A stretch of 64,000 nt of DNA, from assembly GCA_947445035.1 (NCBI GenBank), contig CANFCK010000001.1:486044-550043 (forward strand), written 5' to 3'. The DNA is from Deltaproteobacteria bacterium. GTDB taxonomy: Bacteria > Myxococcota_A > UBA796 > SXON01. A program made the translations under genes and the position numbers. Shown here in pieces: positions 34,625-43,002 of this stretch; positions within the stretch are counted from its first letter, which is position 1, and each line of letters begins with the position of its first letter. The notes below the pieces were generated by a model that was given only the letters and a program-made list of their open reading frames with translations, was not told where the DNA came from and did not search any database.

Positions 34625-35587
34625 TCACCCCCCCTCCGCCCTCGCACACCGAAACCCGCTCGTCTTCCGCCGCAGCTCGACCGGAAACGAGTTGTGACCG
34701 ATGCCCAGGTTCGGCCTGGGATCCGCGAAATAGCTGAATCCTCGGGCCCCGGCGTACAAGCCGAGTGTGGTGGTGGTGGGGTCGCGGAAGGTCGCCGCGT
34801 CGGCGAAGCGCACCTCGCCCCAGTTGCGCATCCGGATGTCGCCGACCCACTCCCAGGCGTTGCCGAACAGGTCGTTGGCCCCGTAGCGGCTCTTTCCTTT
34901 TGGGTAGTTGCCTACCGGCGACGTCGTGAGGTAGCCGTCGGCGTCATCGTAGTTGGGCAGCTCCAACTTCCCTCGATTCATCCGCCCGTCCTCGTAGCGC
35001 CCTCCCCACGGATACGCCCATTCGTCGCCCGCCGGGCCGTGCGCGGCAAGGTGCCATTCCGACTCGGTGGGAAGCCGGGCGCTGCGCCACAGGCAGTACT
35101 CGCGCGCGTCGTACCAACTGGTCAGCACGGCGGGGTGATCGCCTTTGCCAGCGGGCGGCGTGGTTCCTTCCCAATTCCACTCCTCCGCGGCCCAGGCCTC
35201 CTCGACATGGGGGGGGCGGTAGCCGGTCGCAACGAGAAACGTCGCGTACTCGCTGTTGCTGACTTCGTTTTCGTCGATCCAAAAGGCAGAGACCTGGACG
35301 CCGCGCTTCGGCAGAGGATCGTGCTCGAGCCCCGGACACTGACCGGCTACAACCTCGGTAGCCGCGCACTGAAAGGTGGGAAGCGGCAGGCTGCGGCTCA
35401 TCGGCGGCGGACGCATCTGCCCGGCGGGCGCCCCCGCCGAGACCGCGGCTGCGGGAACGTGGACCATGCCGGCGAACGCCCCCGTCCCGCGCATGATCGT
35501 CACTGCGACCTTCGGCTTCGGTCCGCCGGGGGGGGAGGACCCGCACCCCGCGACACATCCAAAAAGTATCGCTATGGGTAAACGCAT
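34625..35587 (-). CDS. FGE-fold (SUMF1-like) lipoprotein, probably without formylglycine activity
   Basis: 320 residues. Lipoprotein signal MRLPIAILFGCVAGC. The FGE-sulfatase fold begins at VSAFWIDENEVSNSEYATF and contains RLPTESEWHLAAHGP, GNAWEWVGD and terminal SGFRCAR. The paired active-site cysteines of true formylglycine-generating enzymes (in the RGGSxxC...YC region) are absent, and no sulfatase is nearby. It may be a C-type-lectin-like surface protein. Its start lies inside the end of the homologous upstream gene (16 bp overlap), so the two are coupled duplicates. Confidence 0.8.
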   Translation of the reverse strand: MRLPIAILFGCVAGCGSSPPGGPKPKVAVTIMRGTGAFAGMVHVPAAAVSAGAPAGQMRPPPMSRSLPLPTFQCAATEVVAGQCPGLEHDPLPKRGVQVSAFWIDENEVSNSEYATFLVATGYRPPHVEEAWAAEEWNWEGTTPPAGKGDHPAVLTSWYDAREYCLWRSARLPTESEWHLAAHGPAGDEWAYPWGGRYEDGRMNRGKLELPNYDDADGYLTTSPVGNYPKGKSRYGANDLFGNAWEWVGDIRMRNWGEVRFADAATFRDPTTTTLGLYAGARGFSYFADPRPNLGIGHNSFPVELRRKTSGFRCARAEGG

Positions 35588-36330
35588 CGAACCCCGACGG
35601 TCAGGCGCGGCTCGTCAGGACGGACGGGCTCCCGATGCGAACATCCAGCGTAGGATGGGAGGTTCATGTAGGATCCGCCACGAACCGTGCGCCATGGTGT
35701 CGGGACCGTCGAGACCGGGTCCTTGGCAGGCAGACCGGCGTACCCATCGGCCCGATACGTGTCGCGCGTCCACTCCCACACGTTGCCGACCAGGTCGGAG
35801 AGTCCGAACACGTTGACCGGCGAGGTGTTGACCACCGGGTGGGTGAAAACCCCCGGCAGATTCCCGTGCTTTCCCTCCTCGAACCACCAGGCCACACCGG
35901 AATCATCCGCCGGCGGCGCCGGACGAGGGTCGACCCCGCAGGCGGCGCGCTCCCACTGGGCTTCGGTGGGCAGCTCGCCGCCCCTGCACCCACAAAAGGC
36001 CTCGGCCTCCCAGAAGGTCACGGCGACAACCGGATGATCGGCCGCTCGCCCGGAGGCCCGCGCCGTCGGGCCCGCCCCGTTGCCGTGCGTCGCGCGCCAC
36101 GCCCGACCCCCTTCCGACCAGCATTCGTCGGTGTTCCAGCCCGGTCCTGCGGCAAACGCCTCGTACTCGGCGATGCTGACCTCGGTGCGATCGATCCGGA
36201 ACGCCGAGACCTCCACGTCCCGAACCGGACGCGCATCGGGCATGTCGGCGGCGCCCATCGCAAATTGTCCTGCGGGAATCGACACCGCGGCGTCGGGCAT
36301 CGAGGCAATCAGCAGCCAGAGCGCCAGCAT
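35572..36330 (-). CDS. FGE-fold (SUMF1-like) exported protein
   Basis: 252 residues from the ATG at 36330. Signal peptide MLALWLLIASMPDAAVS; not a clear lipoprotein. Fold marks: IPAGQFAMGAADMPDARPVRDVEVSAFRIDRTEVSIAEYEAF, LPTEAQWERAACG, LVGNVWEWTRD and the end RTVRGGSYMN ... GVRCVYP. After RGGSY the first catalytic Cys is Asn and only one Cys follows (YAGCSHRE), so oxidation of cysteine to formylglycine is unlikely. It forms a pair with the downstream homologue and is divergent from the molybdenum hydroxylase at 36381. Confidence 0.8.
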   Translation of the reverse strand: MLALWLLIASMPDAAVSIPAGQFAMGAADMPDARPVRDVEVSAFRIDRTEVSIAEYEAFAAGPGWNTDECWSEGGRAWRATHGNGAGPTARASGRAADHPVVAVTFWEAEAFCGCRGGELPTEAQWERAACGVDPRPAPPADDSGVAWWFEEGKHGNLPGVFTHPVVNTSPVNVFGLSDLVGNVWEWTRDTYRADGYAGLPAKDPVSTVPTPWRTVRGGSYMNLPSYAGCSHREPVRPDEPRLTVGVRCVYP

Positions 36331-36338
36331 GGTGGCGG

Positions 36339-36344
36339 AGGGTA
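36339..36344 (-). promoter_or_regulatory. -10-like box TACCCT, 8 nt before a start codon
   Basis: On the minus strand TACCCT ends 8 nt before the ATG at 36330. It fits the start-proximal TAnnnT pattern seen at other first genes of operons in the window. Inference only. Confidence 0.25.
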
Positions 36345-36380
36345 TCCCGTGGCGAGGCCGGCTCGGGTTAGCCACCGCCG

Positions 36381-39173
36381 ATGAAGTCCCTCGTGACCCT
36401 GCACGTCAACGGAGAACCGCTCTCCCTCGCCGTGCCAGCGTCGTGGACGCTGCTGGAAGCGCTGCGCTACGGCGCGGGGCTCACCGGGAGCAAGCAGGGT
36501 TGCGACAAGGGCGACTGCGGGGCGTGTACGGTGCTGCTCGACGGCAAGCCGGTGCTCTCCTGTCTGACGCTTGCCCACGGCGTGCGCGGCGAGGTGACCA
36601 CCATCGAAGGCTTGGCGACGCCCGCGGGGCCCGACCCGATTCAGCGCGCCTTCGACGTGTGCGGGGCCCTGCAGTGCGGCTTCTGTCAACCGGGCATGAT
36701 CCTCAGCGCCCGCGCGCTTCTGAACCGCGTCGGGAAGCCCACCGACGGCGAGATCCGCGAGGCCCTGTCGGGAAACCTGTGTCGGTGTACCGGCTACACC
36801 AAGATATTTGAGGCCGTTCGCATGGCCGCCGACGGGTGTGAGCGCCACGTGCCGATTCGTTACGGCACGCCGAGCGAGGGCTTCGACGTGATCGGCGCTC
36901 GCGGCCGCAAAGCCGACAGCATCCAGAAGGCCACGGGGGAGGCGATCTACACCGACGACATCCAACTGCCCCGGATGGCCCACGGCAAGATTCTCCGCTC
37001 GCCACACGCGCACGCCCGCATCTTGTCCATCGACACCTCCGCTGCGAGCGCCCTTCCAGGGGTCTTCGCGGTGATGACCGGCGCCGACCTGCCGACGGCC
37101 TACTGCATCATCCCGTGGACGCCCGACGAGACCGCGCTGGCGGTCGGCAAGGTCCGGTACATCGGCGAGGGAGTGGCGGCCGTGGCCGCCGTGGACGAGG
37201 AGACCGCCAATCGCGCCATCCTCGCGATCAAGGTCGAGTATGAGCCGCTTCCCATCGTCAAAGACGCCGAGGCCGCCATCGCTCCGGGCGCCCCGCTGGT
37301 GCACGAGCTGGACTGGAAAGGCCGCCCGTGGGCCGACAACGTGTGCAAGGAGGTCGATCTCCGCTTCGGCGATGTCGAGGCCGGCTTTGCCAGCGCCGAT
37401 GCCATCGTCGAGGACCGCTGGTTCTACGAAGGCAGCACTCACGCCGCCATCGAGCCGCACTGTGCCATCGGGCAGTGGTCGGCCGACAACAAGCTGACCG
37501 TGTGGTCGGCGACGCAGGTGTCCCACTACCTGCATCGTGAGCTCGCCAAGGTTTTGGGTGTCGGGACCGAAGATGTTCGGGTGATCCAGCCGGTGGTCGG
37601 GGGCGCGTTCGGCGGGAAGTCCGAGCCCTTCGATCTCGAGTTCTGCGTGGCCGTCCTCGCCAAGAAGGCTGGTCGGCCCGTAAAAATCCTCTACACGCGC
37701 GAGGAAGTTTTCTACGCCCACCGAGGCCGCCATCCGATGGACATGGCGTTTCGGGTCGGGGGCACCAAGGACGGCCGCATCACCGCGGTCGAAAGTGACA
37801 TCCTCATCGACGGTGGCGCCTACCATTCTTTTGGATTGGTCACCACGTACTATGCAGGGCAGTTGTTGACAGGGCCTGTCGGCTTCGAGAGCTACCATTT
37901 CAGGTCGCGACGAGTCTACACCAACAAGCCGTGTTGCGGGCCGAAGCGGGGGCACGGGAGCGTGCAGCCTCGATTCGCCTTTGAGTGTGCTATCGACGAG
38001 CTTGCAGAACGACTGGAGTTGGACCCGATCGAGCTGCGTCGCAAGAACATGGTGACCGCCGGCGAGCGGACCGTCAACGGCCTTTTGGTGACATCCTCGG
38101 GCATTGCCGAGTGCCTCGACGCCGTCGAGCGGGCCAGTCGCTGGACAGCCCGTCGCGGGAAGTTGCCCTACGGGCGGGGGCTCGGCGTGGCCGCGTCGAT
38201 GTACATTTCGGGGACCGCCTACCCCATCTACCCCAACGAAATGCCGCAGTCGGGGGTGATGCTCCGGGCCGACCGCAGCGGCAAGATCACGGTTTTCTGC
38301 GGCGCCAACGACATCGGCCAGGGCAGCGACGGCATGCTCGCCTACATCGTCGCCGAGGAGACGGGGGTTTCACCGGAGGACATCACGGTCGTTTCCGGCG
38401 ATACGGAGCTGACCCCGGTCGACCTGGGCTCGTACAGCAGCCGCGTGACCTTCATGGCCGGCATCGCCGCTCAGGAGGCGGGTCGCACGATGGGGACCGC
38501 GGTGAGAGAGGCGGTAGCGGCGCTGTGGAAGGTGCCGACCGACCGCGTGGCCAAGGGCTTCGGCGTGTACACCGACCGGGACGACTCGACGCGAAGCATC
38601 GGCGCCCGCGAAGCGCTGATCCTCGCCGAAGCGGCGGCCGGCACGCCGCTGGTGTCCGCCGGCGGCTACCGCACCCGCAAGGTGGGCGGCGACTACCGGG
38701 GGGGCACCATCGGGGCGTCGCCGGCCTACTCGGCGACCGCGCACGTCTGCGAGGTCAGCGTCGACCCCGAAACCGGCATCGTCCGCGTGGAAAAGGTGTG
38801 GGCGGCGCACGACTGCGGACGGGCGCTCAATCCGCAGCTCGTGGAGGGCCAGATCGAGGGGTCGGTCTACATGGGCTACGCCGAGGCCTTGATGGAGGCG
38901 CACACCTTCGACGAGCGCGGCCTGCATTCGGGTCCGAACCTGTTGGACTACCGCATCCCCACGTCGATGGAGTGCCCGGACTTCATCGCCCAGATCGTGG
39001 AGTCGATCGATCCGGGCGGCCCCTATGGGGCCAAGGAAGCAGGAGAGGGGCCGCTGCATCCGGTGATCCCCGCCATCGCCAACGCCATTGCCGACGCCGT
39101 GGGCATCCGGCTGCGCCGCATCCCGTTCACGCCTGACCGTGTCCTTGCCGCGATTCGCGCTGGGAGGGCCTGA
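36381..39173 (+). CDS. Molybdenum hydroxylase with fused [2Fe-2S] and molybdopterin subunits (4-hydroxybenzoyl-CoA reductase-like)
   Basis: 930 residues. Residues ~1-150 are a complete small subunit (GCDKGDCGACTV; QCGFCQPG; NLCRCTGY). From ~165 on the large subunit follows (KATGEAIYTDDIQLPRMAHGKI, GGAFGGKSEPFD, GQGSDG, catalytic GAKEAGEG). Where xanthine dehydrogenases have GAFRGFG, this protein reads CCGPKRGHG. Together with the cluster-binding FAD partner at 39173 this points to the 4-hydroxybenzoyl-CoA reductase branch, which removes a phenolic hydroxyl with low-potential electrons. The two proteins are coupled by TGATG. A CoA ligase or other ring-degradation gene is not nearby, so the substrate is uncertain. 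Confidence 0.88.
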   Translation: MKSLVTLHVNGEPLSLAVPASWTLLEALRYGAGLTGSKQGCDKGDCGACTVLLDGKPVLSCLTLAHGVRGEVTTIEGLATPAGPDPIQRAFDVCGALQCGFCQPGMILSARALLNRVGKPTDGEIREALSGNLCRCTGYTKIFEAVRMAADGCERHVPIRYGTPSEGFDVIGARGRKADSIQKATGEAIYTDDIQLPRMAHGKILRSPHAHARILSIDTSAASALPGVFAVMTGADLPTAYCIIPWTPDETALAVGKVRYIGEGVAAVAAVDEETANRAILAIKVEYEPLPIVKDAEAAIAPGAPLVHELDWKGRPWADNVCKEVDLRFGDVEAGFASADAIVEDRWFYEGSTHAAIEPHCAIGQWSADNKLTVWSATQVSHYLHRELAKVLGVGTEDVRVIQPVVGGAFGGKSEPFDLEFCVAVLAKKAGRPVKILYTREEVFYAHRGRHPMDMAFRVGGTKDGRITAVESDILIDGGAYHSFGLVTTYYAGQLLTGPVGFESYHFRSRRVYTNKPCCGPKRGHGSVQPRFAFECAIDELAERLELDPIELRRKNMVTAGERTVNGLLVTSSGIAECLDAVERASRWTARRGKLPYGRGLGVAASMYISGTAYPIYPNEMPQSGVMLRADRSGKITVFCGANDIGQGSDGMLAYIVAEETGVSPEDITVVSGDTELTPVDLGSYSSRVTFMAGIAAQEAGRTMGTAVREAVAALWKVPTDRVAKGFGVYTDRDDSTRSIGAREALILAEAAAGTPLVSAGGYRTRKVGGDYRGGTIGASPAYSATAHVCEVSVDPETGIVRVEKVWAAHDCGRALNPQLVEGQIEGSVYMGYAEALMEAHTFDERGLHSGPNLLDYRIPTSMECPDFIAQIVESIDPGGPYGAKEAGEGPLHPVIPAIANAIADAVGIRLRRIPFTPDRVLAAIRAGRA

Positions 39174-40141
39174 TGCTCCGAATGGACGGGTTTGTGTATC
39201 GGCATGCATCATCCTGGGAGGATGCATTGGCGTTGTGGCAGTCTAATCCGGAAGCACAATACATCGCTGGTGGCACCGACCTGCTGCCCAACGTCAAGCA
39301 CGGCCTCTTCGCTCCCAAACTCCTGGTGGGCATCGGTGGGGTCCCAGCCGGCGTGCGCCGCGAGGCCGAGGCGATCGTGATCAGCGCGGCGACGCGGCTC
39401 GACGACCTGGCCGTCGACTCCTCGATACGCGAGCACCTCGCGCCCCTGGCCCAGGCCGCGGCCCTCGTCGCGAGTCCTCAGCTTCGCGCGATGGCCACAC
39501 TCGGTGGCAACGTGATGCTTGATACACGCTGTATGTATTACAACCAGACGCTCTTCTGGCGGCAGGCGCTGGGGTACTGCCTCAAGGCCGAAGGCACCTG
39601 GTGCCATGTGATCGCGGGCCCGAAGACCTGCGTCGCCAGCCAATCGAGCGACACCGTCCCCGTGCTGCTGGCGCTCGATGCCCGACTGAGACTCCTGGGG
39701 CCAGAAGGCAGGAGAGAGCTTAGTATCCGTGAGTTGTATCAATACAACGGCATGGACCACCTGCGGCTGACCGCGGGGGAGCTGCTGACCGACGTGGTGA
39801 TTCCGACGCCGGGCCCGGGGTTCCGCGGCTCGTACAGCAAGCTCCGCACGCGCGACAGCATCGACTTCCCACAGATGGGTCTTGCCGTCTGTGGCCAGTG
39901 GGAGGGCTCGACGCCGCGCACACTCGAAATCGTGGTGGGCGCGGTCAGCCCTCAGCCCAAGCCCGTGCGCGGGCTCGACGCGTTCGTGGGCGCGCCGCTG
40001 GACGACGCCGCCATCGGTGCGATTGCGGACCTCGTGCACAAGCAGACGCGCCCGCAGGGGAGCGTCCACGGGGACAGCAATTGGCGCCGCCAGATGGCGG
40101 CGGTGTTTACGCGACGGGCGCTGACAGCCTTGCGGGGGTGA
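39173..40141 (+). CDS. FAD subunit with extra [4Fe-4S] insert, HcrB-like
   Basis: 322 residues. FAD-binding motifs are AQYIAGGTDLLPN and MATLGGNVMLDTRC. Straight after the GGN motif comes an insert with four cysteines, C120-x15-C136-x7-C144-x8-C153 (LDTRC, ALGYC, EGTWC, GPKTC). This spacing is that of the [4Fe-4S] ligands in the beta subunit of 4-hydroxybenzoyl-CoA reductase. The cluster lets electrons run at low potential toward the Mo site. The equivalent subunit at 11212 lacks this insert. GGGAGG 5 nt before the ATG at 39173 supports the start; ATG 39182 is an alternative. Confidence 0.9.
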   Translation: MLRMDGFVYRHASSWEDALALWQSNPEAQYIAGGTDLLPNVKHGLFAPKLLVGIGGVPAGVRREAEAIVISAATRLDDLAVDSSIREHLAPLAQAAALVASPQLRAMATLGGNVMLDTRCMYYNQTLFWRQALGYCLKAEGTWCHVIAGPKTCVASQSSDTVPVLLALDARLRLLGPEGRRELSIRELYQYNGMDHLRLTAGELLTDVVIPTPGPGFRGSYSKLRTRDSIDFPQMGLAVCGQWEGSTPRTLEIVVGAVSPQPKPVRGLDAFVGAPLDDAAIGAIADLVHKQTRPQGSVHGDSNWRRQMAAVFTRRALTALRG

Positions 40142-40156
40142 GGCGCCCCCGGCGCG

Positions 40157-40666
40157 TCAGTGCTGCTTCTTGAGCGGGGACCGGCCCTGCTTGTGGGAAG
40201 GATCCGGGGCTGTCGGCGACTCCTCTTTGGGAGTGGTCTTGACCTCCACCTTCTCGACCGGAGCGGGCGTCGCCGGGACCGTGGCGGAGGCGGCGCCACT
40301 GCCGCAGGTCGGCGGGATCGACGCGAGCGCGGCTTTACAGCCCATCGCCAGACCGGCCTTGCCCTCGGGCGTCACCGCGGCGGCACGCCACGCGGCGGTC
40401 GTCTGCTGAAAGCCGCTTTCGGTGGCGGCTTTCACCGCGGGGTCCATCGTGCCGAGGCAAGCGGTCATCTTGGTGATGTAGTCGTCGCACTCCACGACGC
40501 CCACGCTGCCATCGGCTGCGGAAGGCGCGGCGGGGGGCGGAGGAGGAGGGGGAGGGGGAGGCGCGGCCGGGGGCGCGGGCGGCGCGGCTTCGGGGGTGGA
40601 ACCACCGGTGCAGGCGAGCGCAAACGCGAGCGCCGCGGCGAGGGGGACGAACAGGCGGACGGACAT
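40157..40666 (-). CDS. Lipoprotein with Pro-rich spacer and small Cys-containing domain
   Basis: 169 residues. Signal peptide with lipobox LACT, then a proline-rich stretch (~25-50), then a ~75-residue domain with four cysteines (VECDDYITKMTACLG, LAMGCKAAL, IPPTCGSG), then a charged Lys-rich tail ending KKQH. The Cys domain resembles small domains repeated in myxobacterial lipoproteins, of unknown role. Probably anchored in the outer membrane. It is divergent from fusA. Confidence 0.7.
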   Translation of the reverse strand: MSVRLFVPLAAALAFALACTGGSTPEAAPPAPPAAPPPPPPPPPPAAPSAADGSVGVVECDDYITKMTACLGTMDPAVKAATESGFQQTTAAWRAAAVTPEGKAGLAMGCKAALASIPPTCGSGAASATVPATPAPVEKVEVKTTPKEESPTAPDPSHKQGRSPLKKQH

Positions 40667-40891
40667 GCAAAGCTCGGGGTGAGACCGGGATGTTACCGCT
40701 ACAGTGTTGCCGGGTCAAGAGGCTGGGCCCCGACAACGCGCGGCGCGCACCAACGCCCTGCCTGACGATCTGCCGGTTCTGGCGCGCCGCCCACCCAGAA
40801 CGCTTGCTTTCCGGGCCGATCTCCGATAGCCCCCCGCCCGCTCGCGGACCCCTGTTCCGCGGATACGAATTCGCCCTTCCTGGGAGCCGCC

Positions 40892-43000
40892 GTGATCACC
40901 GACCTGAACCTGATTCGCAACATTGGCATTAGCGCCCACATCGACTCTGGCAAGACGACGCTCACCGAGCGAATCCTCTTCTACACCGGCATGATCCACT
41001 CGATCCATGAGGTCAAGGGCAAGGACGGTGTCGGCGCCACGATGGACTCGATGGACCTTGAGCGCGAACGCGGCATCACCATCCAGAGCGCGGCCACCCA
41101 CTGCAGTTGGAAGGACACGCAGGACGCCGCGGCGCCGCTGCACCACGTCAACATCATCGACACCCCTGGGCACGTGGACTTCACCATCGAAGTCGAACGC
41201 GCGCTGCGGGTGCTTGACGGCGCCATCCTGGTGCTTTGTGCAGTTGCCGGCGTGCAGTCGCAGTCGCTGACCGTCGATCGCCAGATGCGCCGGTACAACG
41301 TGCCGCGTCTCGCGTTCGTCAACAAGTGCGACCGGCAGGGCGCCAACCCCTACCGCGTGACCGACCAACTCCGTGAAAAGCTGAACCACAACTGCGCAAT
41401 GGTCACGCTCCCCATTGGCCTGGAAGACAAGCTCAAGGGCCTGGTCGATCTGGTGAAGATGCGCGCCTTCTACTTCGAAGGGGACAACGGCGAGATCATC
41501 CGCGAAGAGGCGATCCCCGAAGACATGGCGGACGATGTCGCGAAGTACCGCGAAATCCTGCTCGACAAGGCGTCGATGTTCTCCGACAGCCTCATGGAGC
41601 AGATCCTCGAAGAACGCGTCGAAGAAGACACCTTGAACAAGGCGATCCGCGATGCGACGATCGCGTTGAAGCTGGTTCCGGTCTTCTGTGGGTCCGCGTA
41701 CAAGAACAAGGGCGTCCAGATCTTGCTCAACGGCGTGGTCAAGTACCTGCCGTCGCCCCCCGAAGTCCCAAACGAAGCGATCGATCTCGAAAATGGCAAC
41801 GTCAAGGTGCCGGTGCCGTCGGACCCCAAGGGCCCGCTGATGATGCTTGCGTTCAAGCTGGAAGATGGTCGGTACGGCCAGCTCACCTACCTGCGCGTCT
41901 ACCAGGGCACCGTGCGCAAGGGCGACTCCATCGTCAACGCGCGCGGCGGCAACAAAATCAAGGTCGGGCGCCTCGTCCGCATGCACTCCAGCGACATGGA
42001 GGACATCGAGGACGCCTCCTGCGGGGACATCATCGCCATCTTCGGCGTCGATTGTTTCTCGGGTGACACCTTCCACGACGGTTCGCAGACGTTGGCAATG
42101 TCGTCGATCCACGTGCCCCACGCGGTCATCGACCTGACCATCAAGCCCAAGACCCAGGCCGGGCAGTCCAACCTGTCCAAGGCGCTGCGCCGTTTCAGCA
42201 AGGAAGATCCCACCTTCCGTGTCTCCTCCGACCCCGAGACCGGCGACACCATCATCTCCGGCATGGGCGAGCTTCACCTCGACGTGTACGTCGAGCGCAT
42301 GCGCCGCGAGTACCAGTGTGAGGTGGTCACTTCGCCGCCGCGCGTCGCCTACCGCGAGGCGATCAGCCAGCGCGCCGACTTCAACTACACCCACAAGAAG
42401 CAGACGGGCGGTTCGGGTCAATTCGGCCGGGTTGCCGGTTGGATCGAGCCGATTGAGGCCCCGTACGAGTTCATGGACGACATTTCCGGCGGCTCCATCC
42501 CCCGTGAATACATCCCGGCTTGCGACAAGGGCTTCAAGAAGTGCCTCGACAAGGGCGAGCTTATCGGCGCCCACATCGTCGGCATTCGCTGTGGTGTCAA
42601 CGACGGCGCGTTCCACGCGGTCGACAGTAGCGACATCGCCTTCCAGCTTGCGGCGATCGGCGGCTTCAAGGAAGCGTACTTCAAGGCCAAGCCGGTCGTG
42701 CTCGAGCCGATCATGAAGGTCGGCATCGAAGGCCCTGCGGAATTCCACGGTTCGATGGTCGGCACGCTCATGCAGCGGCGCGGAATCATCATCGGGACCA
42801 CCGAGTCCGACGGTTTCTCGCAGATCGACGCGGAGGTGCCGCTGGCAGAAATGTTCGGCTACAGCACCACCCTTCGCTCCGCGACGCAGGGCAAGGCCGA
42901 GTTCACCATGGAATTCGAGAAGTACGACCGCGCGCCAGGCAACGTCACCGAAGACCTGATCAAGAAATACCAGCAAGAACGGAAAGAGAAGCAGGGGTAG
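40892..43000 (+). CDS. fusA: Elongation factor G, mitochondrial EF-G1-like type
   Basis: 702 residues from a GTG with TGGGAG upstream. GTPase that drives ribosomal translocation. P-loop AHIDSGKTT at ~15-23, switch [13 protein letters not shown]; domains II-V follow. The sequence after G1 reads [16 protein letters not shown], with the KGKDGVG insert and DSGKTTL form seen in the mitochondrial EF-G1/spdEFG1 branch (spirochaetes, planctomycetes, deltaproteobacteria) rather than the common HEVHDGAATMDWM. It stands alone, not in the str operon with rpsL/rpsG/tuf, so a second EF-G elsewhere is likely. The 225 bp upstream show no convincing promoter beyond GATACGAAT at ~40861-40869. Confidence 0.93.
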   Translation: MITDLNLIRNIGISAHIDSGKTTLTERILFYTGMIHSIHEVKGKDGVGATMDSMDLERERGITIQSAATHCSWKDTQDAAAPLHHVNIIDTPGHVDFTIEVERALRVLDGAILVLCAVAGVQSQSLTVDRQMRRYNVPRLAFVNKCDRQGANPYRVTDQLREKLNHNCAMVTLPIGLEDKLKGLVDLVKMRAFYFEGDNGEIIREEAIPEDMADDVAKYREILLDKASMFSDSLMEQILEERVEEDTLNKAIRDATIALKLVPVFCGSAYKNKGVQILLNGVVKYLPSPPEVPNEAIDLENGNVKVPVPSDPKGPLMMLAFKLEDGRYGQLTYLRVYQGTVRKGDSIVNARGGNKIKVGRLVRMHSSDMEDIEDASCGDIIAIFGVDCFSGDTFHDGSQTLAMSSIHVPHAVIDLTIKPKTQAGQSNLSKALRRFSKEDPTFRVSSDPETGDTIISGMGELHLDVYVERMRREYQCEVVTSPPRVAYREAISQRADFNYTHKKQTGGSGQFGRVAGWIEPIEAPYEFMDDISGGSIPREYIPACDKGFKKCLDKGELIGAHIVGIRCGVNDGAFHAVDSSDIAFQLAAIGGFKEAYFKAKPVVLEPIMKVGIEGPAEFHGSMVGTLMQRRGIIIGTTESDGFSQIDAEVPLAEMFGYSTTLRSATQGKAEFTMEFEKYDRAPGNVTEDLIKKYQQERKEKQG

Positions 43001-43002
43001 GG

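Noticed and set aside
34625-35587. Formylglycine-generating enzyme activating a sulfatase
   Set aside because: The required cysteine pair is missing and there is no sulfatase gene nearby.
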